From positions 131,501 through 195,500 of the forward strand of contig NZ_JAGJTM010000005.1 of NCBI RefSeq assembly GCF_018221685.1: 64,000 bases of DNA, in the 5' to 3' direction. The position numbers and the translations under genes were made by a program. Origin of the DNA: Bombella apis (GTDB lineage Bacteria; Pseudomonadota; Alphaproteobacteria; Acetobacterales; Acetobacteraceae). Shown here in pieces: positions 58,019 through 64,000 of this stretch. Numbering within the stretch: position 1 is the first letter of the stretch; each line of letters begins with the position of its first letter. The notes beneath the pieces are model-generated. The model did no database searches. It worked only from the letters and a program-made list of their open reading frames with translations, and was not told the origin of the DNA.

Positions 58019-59608
58019 TCAATGTCTGAAGTGGCGCATCCCCGTGAAGACCATGGCAATCCCGGCAGCATCGGCTGCGTCAATCACTTCCTGGTCCCGG
58101 ATGGACCCGCCGGGCTGGATGACAGCCGTGGCCCCTGCGGCAACCACACTCTCCAGCCCGTCCGCAAAGGGGAAGAACGCATCGGAAGCAGCAACGGACC
58201 CTTTTGTCAGAGCCTCGGACTCCCCGGCTGCATGCGCGGCATCCTCACTCTTGCGGGCGGCGATCCGGGCACTGTCCACGCGGGACATCTGCCCGGCACC
58301 GATACCCACCGTAGCCTGATTCTTCACATAGATCACGGCGTTGGATTTCACATGTTTGGCAACACGGAAGGAGAAGAGAAGATCCGCCATTTCCTGCGCT
58401 GTCGGCTTGCGTTTGGTCACGACCTTCAGCATGTCCTCCGTGACATGCCCGTTATCCCGGCTCTGGGCAAGGAACCCGCCAGAAACGGACCGGAAGGACA
58501 GGCCCGGAGCCTGTGCATCCGGCACACCACCGGTCAGCAGCAGGCGCAGGTTCTTCTTCTTCGCCAGAATGGCTTTCGCCCCCTCATCAGCATCAGGAGC
58601 CACGATCACCTCGGTAAAGATCGCACTGATCTGCTCCGCCGTAGCCTCATCCAGCGTGCGGTTCAGGGCCACGATTCCACCAAAGGCTGAAACCGGATCG
58701 CAGCGCAGCGCAGCCTTCCATGCCTCAACCAGCGTGGCGGCAGAAGCCACACCACACGGATTGGCATGTTTGACGATCACCACCGTCGGCTCGTCAAACT
58801 CGGCCACAGCCTCGAAGGCAGCATCCGTGTCATTCAGGTTGTTGTAGCTCAGAGCCTTGCCCTGAATCTGCCTTGCCGTGGCCAGACCGGGCCGGGCACT
58901 GCCATCCCGATAGAAGGCCGCTGCCTGATGGGGATTCTCACCATAGCGCAGCAGCTCGTCACGCTGGCCGGAGAGTGTCAGGACCGGCGGCAGGGCGACC
59001 TTGCCCTCTTCATCACCCTGGCGGGTAAACCAGGCGGAGATCATGCCATCATAGGCTGCCGTATGGGTGTAGGCCGCAGCGGCCCAATCCCGGCGTTCGG
59101 CCAGCGTCGTGCCGCCCTGCTCCAGAGCCGCCAGAAAGCCCGCATACTGGGCCGGGCTTGTCAGGATGGCCACGGAGGCAAAATTCTTGGCGGCAGCCCG
59201 CACCATGGCCGGACCACCAATATCGATATTCTCCACGCACTGCTCTGCATCCGCACCGGATGCCACCGTGGCCGCAAAAGGATACAGATTGACGCAGACC
59301 AGATCGATCGGCGCAATGCCATGTTCCTGCATCTGCGCCTTATGCTCTTCCTTGTCCCGCCGCCCAAGGATACCGCCATGAATCCACGGTACCAGCGTCT
59401 TGACCCGGCCATCCAGAATCTCGGGGAAGCCCGTATGCTCGGAGACTTCCTTTACCGGCAGGCCAGCCTCACGCAGCGTGCGGGCCGATCCACCCGTGGA
59501 GAGGATTTCAACATTCCGGGCCACGAGGGCACGGGCCAGATCAACCAGCCCTGTCTTGTCGGAAACGGACAGAAGGGCACGACGGGGAGAAAAGCGTGTA
59601 TCAGTCAT
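58019..59608 (-). CDS. purH: Bifunctional AICAR transformylase/IMP cyclohydrolase
   Basis: Last two steps of purine synthesis: AICAR to FAICAR to IMP. The 529-residue product has the N-terminal MGS-like IMP cyclohydrolase domain ([40 protein letters not shown]) and the C-terminal transformylase domain with catalytic [11 protein letters not shown] and [20 protein letters not shown]. Length is normal (about 525). It opens the purH-exported protein-nadK operon. The 88-base gap to the efflux channel gene downstream of the other operon must carry its promoter. Confidence 0.98.
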   Translation of the reverse strand: MTDTRFSPRRALLSVSDKTGLVDLARALVARNVEILSTGGSARTLREAGLPVKEVSEHTGFPEILDGRVKTLVPWIHGGILGRRDKEEHKAQMQEHGIAPIDLVCVNLYPFAATVASGADAEQCVENIDIGGPAMVRAAAKNFASVAILTSPAQYAGFLAALEQGGTTLAERRDWAAAAYTHTAAYDGMISAWFTRQGDEEGKVALPPVLTLSGQRDELLRYGENPHQAAAFYRDGSARPGLATARQIQGKALSYNNLNDTDAAFEAVAEFDEPTVVIVKHANPCGVASAATLVEAWKAALRCDPVSAFGGIVALNRTLDEATAEQISAIFTEVIVAPDADEGAKAILAKKKNLRLLLTGGVPDAQAPGLSFRSVSGGFLAQSRDNGHVTEDMLKVVTKRKPTAQEMADLLFSFRVAKHVKSNAVIYVKNQATVGIGAGQMSRVDSARIAARKSEDAAHAAGESEALTKGSVAASDAFFPFADGLESVVAAGATAVIQPGGSIRDQEVIDAADAAGIAMVFTGMRHFRH

Positions 59609-59696
59609 GCTTGTGGCATATCCCTCACCTTCCGGCTGTGCAAGACAGATTCACATCACGACCTCGCAAAAAAGCCACGTTTCTGTCTCCCCAGCC

Positions 59697-61238
59697 CTAC
59701 CGGACCGATCTTTCCCCGCTCCTTCCTCCAGCCTCTGCCGTCATGCGCTGCTCGGTGGCAGCCAGCACGGGCTGCCAGCCCCCACCCAGTGCCCGATAAA
59801 GACTGACAGCGGCCAGTGTCGTCTCCATCCGCAGATCCGCCAACGTCACCTGACTGGAGAGCAACATGGACTCCGCCCGGTCCACTTCCAGAAAAGGTAC
59901 GGCCCCATCCTCATATTGCAGGCGGGCAGCCCGGTAAGCCTTCCGGTTCTGCGCCACAAGTTCCGTGACATGCTGATAGCGGAGCTGAATCTGGGCCAGC
60001 CTCGTGATGGCATCATCCACATCCCGCCACGCATTCAGGACCGTCTGCCGATACGCCAGAGCAGCTTCCTGCTGCTCGGCCTTCTTCAGGGACAGCGTGC
60101 CCCGCAGGCGCCCCCCCTCAAAGATCGGCACGTTCACGGTCGGGCCAAGCGTGAAATACTTGGCCGCAGGCATGAAGAAGTCCCCGGCCGAAAGGCTCTG
60201 CGTCCCCAGATTGCCCGCCAGATTGATATCTGGATAGAAGGCCGCCTTCGCCGCCCCGACCTCCGCCGTGGCCGCATGGAGGCGGGCATCCGCCACCATG
60301 ATGTCCGGCCTGCGCTGCGCCAGACTGGAGGGCACATCCACCCCGACAGAAACGGGCACATCCAGCTGGGGCTGGACCGGCAGAAGGTCCTCCTCCAGCG
60401 CACGGGGCGGAAGGTCCAGCATGACCCCCATCGTGTTGATCAGGGCGGCCTGCATGTCCCGCAGGGGCGGCAGGGCACTGTCTGTCTGCTCCACCTGCCC
60501 ACGGGCCTGCGCCACTTCCAGATCATTGGCCGCCCCCTCCTTCTGGCGGGCCAGCACGAGGGCCAGATCATGCCGCACGAGGGCCTGATGCCGTTCTGTC
60601 AGGCCTATCTGGGCCTGAACCGCCCGCAGGCGCAGATAGGCCTCCACGAAATCGGCCAGACGGGCCAGCGCAATGCCACGGGCATAGGCCTGCTGCTCGT
60701 CCACACGGGCCTTGCCGGCTTCCACAAGGCGACGGATGCGGCCAAACACATCCATGTCCCACGAGGCCGAGCCGATATTGGCATACTGCTCATATTGCAG
60801 GTTGGAGCCCGGAGCTGGCTGGGCGAGCGTCAGGAAGCCCTTCCGGCTCTGCTGTGTCCATGTATAGGACCCGGCCCAGTTCAGGCTGGGAACACCTTCC
60901 GCCGCCACGACCTTCAGCTGCCCCCGGGCCTGAAGCACACGGGTGGCGGCCTGCCGGATATCCAGATTCTCCCGGGAGAGCCGCTCCACAAGCCGGTTCA
61001 GGACCGGGTCATGCCATTGCTGCCACCAGCTGACATCCACCGTGGCCGGACTGGTGAAACCACGGCTCCGCCTCTCCCGCACATCCGCCGCCTTCTGCCA
61101 GGCCGCAGGCTGATCGTTCTCCTTCGGGGTATGATAGTCCGGCCCCATCCGCACACATCCACCCAGAGAGACCAGCCCCAGCATGGCCCATCTGGCCACT
61201 TTCCCCCGACCGCAGACAGACAGACCCTTCATGCTCAT
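59697..61238 (-). CDS. Outer-membrane efflux lipoprotein, NodT family
   Basis: Outer-membrane channel for the EmrAB-like pump encoded upstream. The 513-residue product has a lipoprotein signal with lipobox LGGC near residue 28, followed by VRMGPDYHTP. It has two outer-membrane-efflux repeats (VVAAEGVPSLNWAGSYTWTQ; LAQRRPDIMVADARLHAATA) and ends DLRMETTLAAVSLYRALGGG plus a short tail. Its ATG overlaps the adaptor stop by four bases (ATGA). It is related to, but clearly different from, the channel at 19269-20876. Substrate unknown. Confidence 0.92.
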   Translation of the reverse strand: MSMKGLSVCGRGKVARWAMLGLVSLGGCVRMGPDYHTPKENDQPAAWQKAADVRERRSRGFTSPATVDVSWWQQWHDPVLNRLVERLSRENLDIRQAATRVLQARGQLKVVAAEGVPSLNWAGSYTWTQQSRKGFLTLAQPAPGSNLQYEQYANIGSASWDMDVFGRIRRLVEAGKARVDEQQAYARGIALARLADFVEAYLRLRAVQAQIGLTERHQALVRHDLALVLARQKEGAANDLEVAQARGQVEQTDSALPPLRDMQAALINTMGVMLDLPPRALEEDLLPVQPQLDVPVSVGVDVPSSLAQRRPDIMVADARLHAATAEVGAAKAAFYPDINLAGNLGTQSLSAGDFFMPAAKYFTLGPTVNVPIFEGGRLRGTLSLKKAEQQEAALAYRQTVLNAWRDVDDAITRLAQIQLRYQHVTELVAQNRKAYRAARLQYEDGAVPFLEVDRAESMLLSSQVTLADLRMETTLAAVSLYRALGGGWQPVLAATEQRMTAEAGGRSGERSVR

Positions 61239-62401
61239 TTGTCCGTCACCGCCCGGTCCGTCCGGGTCTGCGCCCTGACCACGGAACTCAGCCCCGTATC
61301 CACGGTCGTCTCGACAGAGAAACCCATCCGCAGCAGGCGGGCCAGAGGCTGCCCCGGCACCAGCGTGATCTTGACGGGCAGACGCTGGACGATCTTGGTG
61401 AAGTTGCCGGTCGCATTCTCCGGGGCCAGAGGCGCAAAGGCCGCACCGGAAGCCGGAGGCACGCTGTCCACAACACCATCAAGGTCGATGTCGTACGCAT
61501 CCACATGGATGTGGGCCTTCTGGCCGGGGCGCATGTGCTGGAGGGCCAGCTCCCGATAGTTCGCCTCGATCCAGAGCTGGTCCATCGGCACGACCACCAT
61601 CAGGGCTGCGCCATCAGGCACATAGTTGCCGCTCTGCACCGTGCGCTCCCCGACCATGCCATCAAAGGGCGCACGGATGGCCGTATAGGACAGGTTCAGC
61701 TCGGCCTGATGCACCCGTGCCCGGTCCACGTCCACCTGACGGCGGCTGGAATCCTGCCGGGCCTCCAGCACACGGAGCTGCGCCTCGGCGGCATCCCTCT
61801 GGGCCTCCGCTGCCTGAAGGGACGCCGTCAGATCATCCAGACTGGCCCGGGTCCGCTCACCCTCTTCCCGGCTGCCTGCACCATTGAGGGCCAGATGGGC
61901 ATAGCGGCTGGCATTCTGCCGTGCGAACAGGAGCTGGGCGGAAAGCTGGGCCACCCGTGCCTTTGCCTCGGCAATGATGGCGGGCTGGCGGGCCACGCTG
62001 GCAGCGGCATCCATCACGAGGGCACGGTCATGGGCTTCCACCGCCCGGGCCTGGTCTAGGGCCGTCTGATAGTCCCGTGGGTCCAGCTGCACCAGAATGT
62101 CCCCGGCATGGACGGTCTGGTTGTCATCCACCGGGACGGACACGACCTGCCCCGGCACACGGGGAGCAATGACGCTGTAATGGGCCGTCACGTAGGCATC
62201 ATTCGTCCAGACATGCGCTGCGGGCACAAAAACAATGACCAGCACGCTGATGATGAAGGCAAGGATGATCCCCCCGGCCAGCAGGAACGGCCAGCGTCGC
62301 CGTCTTTCCCGTGCCAGAGCAGCCCCGTCACTCGGAACCGTTCTGGTGACACTGGCCTGCGGGCGGGCATCTCCGGCCTGTTTGTCTGATTTCTGCGTCA
62401 T
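61235..62401 (-). CDS. HlyD/EmrA-type efflux adaptor
   Basis: Periplasmic adaptor for an MFS multidrug pump. The 388-residue product has a cytoplasmic charged start, one membrane segment (WPFLLAGGIILAFIISVLVI), the lipoyl-like motif APRVPGQVVSVPVDDNQTVH, a long coiled-coil hairpin (about residues 105-220) and AIRAPFDGMVGERTVQSGNY. The ATG at 62401 has GGGAG six bases upstream; longer in-frame starts have no good site. The gap to the MFS gene is 52 bases. Family membership is secure. Confidence 0.92.
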   Translation of the reverse strand: MTQKSDKQAGDARPQASVTRTVPSDGAALARERRRRWPFLLAGGIILAFIISVLVIVFVPAAHVWTNDAYVTAHYSVIAPRVPGQVVSVPVDDNQTVHAGDILVQLDPRDYQTALDQARAVEAHDRALVMDAAASVARQPAIIAEAKARVAQLSAQLLFARQNASRYAHLALNGAGSREEGERTRASLDDLTASLQAAEAQRDAAEAQLRVLEARQDSSRRQVDVDRARVHQAELNLSYTAIRAPFDGMVGERTVQSGNYVPDGAALMVVVPMDQLWIEANYRELALQHMRPGQKAHIHVDAYDIDLDGVVDSVPPASGAAFAPLAPENATGNFTKIVQRLPVKITLVPGQPLARLLRMGFSVETTVDTGLSSVVRAQTRTDRAVTDK

Positions 62402-62453
62402 CCCCATCTCCCCCGCCTTGTCATGCCCATCATCCCGTGTCTCTGCTCTTCCC

Positions 62454-64000
62454 TCATGCCCTGACTGTCTCCTTGTGATGAGCTGCCGGATGGTCAGGGG
62501 ATTTCCTTGCTCCACGGGGAGCGAACACGACCCATGGCGGATAGGTCCGCACGGGGACAAGCAGGATGAAAACCATCAATACCCCCAGCAGGGCGGCCAG
62601 AACGCAGAACAGGTCCGACAGGGTCAGAACGGCTGTCTGATGATGGAACTGCTCCTTGAGGTACCCCATGCTTCCCCGATAGCGGGGCCGTCCGTCCGGC
62701 AGGAGCGGTGTCGGACTCTGGATGAGCGGGCTGCTGCCCTGCACCAGCGCATAACGATACTGCCCCAGATGATCCGCCAACCTGTCCGAATGAAGCCCGC
62801 CCCGCCAGCGGCCCACAAGCTCCATCAGCCATGTACCACCAACCATCATGAAGGCCCGTGGCATGTTCACCAGAGCCACGGCAAAGGGCGATTCTTCCGC
62901 CACCACAGCATTGGTGGACATCAGCAGAAGGGAGGACAGCACCATCACACCGCCAATCCCCTGAAGAAACTGCCAGAGATAGAATTCCGGCCTCTGCCAC
63001 ACGGAAGTGACCAGTGAATCTCCACAACAGGCGATGAACATGCAGACCATGCCGAAGAAGCCGACAATCCGGCAGTCCACATCCCGCCGGTTGAGCAGGT
63101 AACCCACCAGCGGGGCTATGGCGATCTCCACGGCGGCGACTTCCAGCGTCACGAGATAGCTCTGCTCGGGCCGGTACCCCACAACCTTCGTCAGGAACTG
63201 CAAGGGCACGGCGGAGGCCGAAAGGGACACCACCACGAACAGGCTGATCCCCCCGACCCCGTAAATGTAATTGTTCCGGCTGAGCAGCTGAAAACGGAAA
63301 AACGGCAGAGGATGCTTCCATTCATTCCAGATCAGCAGTGGCACAGCTGCCAGCCCGATGGCGCCCAGCACACAGACCAGCGGTGAATTGAACCAGTCCA
63401 GCCAGTCCCCAAGGGAGAGGACGGTCGTCAGGCACCAGGCCGCCACGGCAAAGAACAGAAGGCCATACCCGTTGAAAATCTGGAGCCGGTGATGCTGTGG
63501 CTCCATGACGGGCATCCCGTACCAGATGAGCAGCCCTGCCAATGCTCCCAGCGGAATGGCCTGAAGGAAGATCCACTGCCAGCTGAGCAGGTCCGTCCAT
63601 AATCCGGCAAGCATTGTCCCAAGATAGGGGAAACAGGTGGAAACCAGCGTGTAGGCCACCAGGCCATAGGCCCGGAGGTTGAAGGGCAGTATCTTGAGAA
63701 TGGAAAACATGAGCAGCGGGATGGCGAAACCACCGGCCAGCCCCTGCACACTCCGCAGGATGTAAAGCAGGAGCGGCGTCTGGCAGAACGCCGTGGGCAC
63801 GATGCTGCACACCGCCAGTCCCAGCACGAAAAAGGCCCACCGCCGCAGGCTGAAAGTAATGGCCATCCACGGCGAAAGTCCGGCCCCGATGACCTGTGCT
63901 GACGTATAGAGACTGACAAACCAGCGGGACGGATCATGGCTCAGTCCCATCCCGCCCATGATGTCATTGAGACCCTGCGCCGAGACCTGTTCGTTCAGTG
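62454..64000 (-). CDS. MFS transporter, DHA2/EmrB-like (5' end cut by right edge)
   Basis: Inner-membrane drug:proton antiporter of the 14-segment DHA2 group. At least 515 residues are present. The frame stays open to the window end, where LNEQVSAQGLNDIMGGMGLS precedes the first visible membrane segments, so the true start is outside. The internal Met at 63957-63959 is not a good start. Hydrophobic segments include GLAVCSIVPTAFCQTPLLLY, FFAVAAWCLTTVLSLGDW and AAVPLLIWNEW. It is followed by the adaptor and channel genes, making a complete EmrAB-TolC-like set. Substrate unknown. Confidence 0.88.
   Translation of the reverse strand, partial: LNEQVSAQGLNDIMGGMGLSHDPSRWFVSLYTSAQVIGAGLSPWMAITFSLRRWAFFVLGLAVCSIVPTAFCQTPLLLYILRSVQGLAGGFAIPLLMFSILKILPFNLRAYGLVAYTLVSTCFPYLGTMLAGLWTDLLSWQWIFLQAIPLGALAGLLIWYGMPVMEPQHHRLQIFNGYGLLFFAVAAWCLTTVLSLGDWLDWFNSPLVCVLGAIGLAAVPLLIWNEWKHPLPFFRFQLLSRNNYIYGVGGISLFVVVSLSASAVPLQFLTKVVGYRPEQSYLVTLEVAAVEIAIAPLVGYLLNRRDVDCRIVGFFGMVCMFIACCGDSLVTSVWQRPEFYLWQFLQGIGGVMVLSSLLLMSTNAVVAEESPFAVALVNMPRAFMMVGGTWLMELVGRWRGGLHSDRLADHLGQYRYALVQGSSPLIQSPTPLLPDGRPRYRGSMGYLKEQFHHQTAVLTLSDLFCVLAALLGVLMVFILLVPVRTYPPWVVFAPRGARKSPDHPAAHHKETVRA

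Noticed and set aside
59400..61559. A 719-codon open frame on the plus strand.
   Set aside because: It is antisense to the purH start, the NodT channel gene and the adaptor gene, all with clear family motifs; His/Arg/Gly-rich translation is typical of a shadow frame in GC-rich DNA.

Overview
The window looks like a chromosomal segment of an alphaproteobacterium, most probably an acetic acid bacterium (Acetobacteraceae). Reasons: fairly GC-rich coding DNA; the DUF3576-leuS-lptE-holA cluster; a FzlA-like GST protein; a large beta-repeat protein ending in a Hint domain of the kind common in Acetobacteraceae; and a tRNA-Arg(CCU) gene split by a small group I intron, known from other alphaproteobacteria. 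The genus cannot be fixed from the sequence alone.

Layout. 1-19148 (minus strand) is one long translation/transcription block. In transcription order it reads rplK-rplA-rplJ-rplL-rpoB-rpoC, then rpsL-rpsG-tuf, then the S10 operon from rpsJ to rplN, which is cut by the left edge. fusA is not between rpsG and tuf, and secE-nusG are not upstream of rplK. 19269-27864 (minus) carries a two-component system and an RND efflux pump with its adaptor and outer-membrane channel. 27890-29775 (minus) has a YhiN-type flavoprotein and a FzlA-like protein. 29858-31945 (plus) is minC-minD-minE. 32307-43444 is an iron-uptake block: one TonB-dependent receptor on plus, then on minus a PiuC-like dioxygenase and three tandem paralogous siderophore receptors, two of them behind clear Fur boxes.

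43670-48602 (minus) is DUF3576-leuS-lptE-holA. It is divergent from the intron-containing tRNA-Arg(CCU) at 48783-49091 (plus). After the tRNA come an orphan 181-residue protein, a 1276-residue repeat/Hint protein, an AEC transporter, a low-molecular-weight phosphatase and a 2-hydroxyacid dehydrogenase (all plus). 56255-59608 (minus) holds a TM2 protein, then purH, a small exported protein and nadK in one operon. 59697-64000 (minus) is a second tripartite efflux system (EmrB/EmrA-like plus a NodT-type channel), cut by the right edge.

The most notable items are the tRNA group I intron, the Hint/repeat protein with no visible export signal, the FzlA-like gene divergent from minCDE, the 176-base identical block shared by two tandem siderophore receptors, a perfect 10-bp inverted repeat upstream of the first TonB receptor, and the altered gene order of the ribosomal block. 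I did not find a convincing new multi-gene defence or mobile system. Many gene ends carry strong hairpins without a U-tract; only two clear intrinsic terminators with long T-runs were found.
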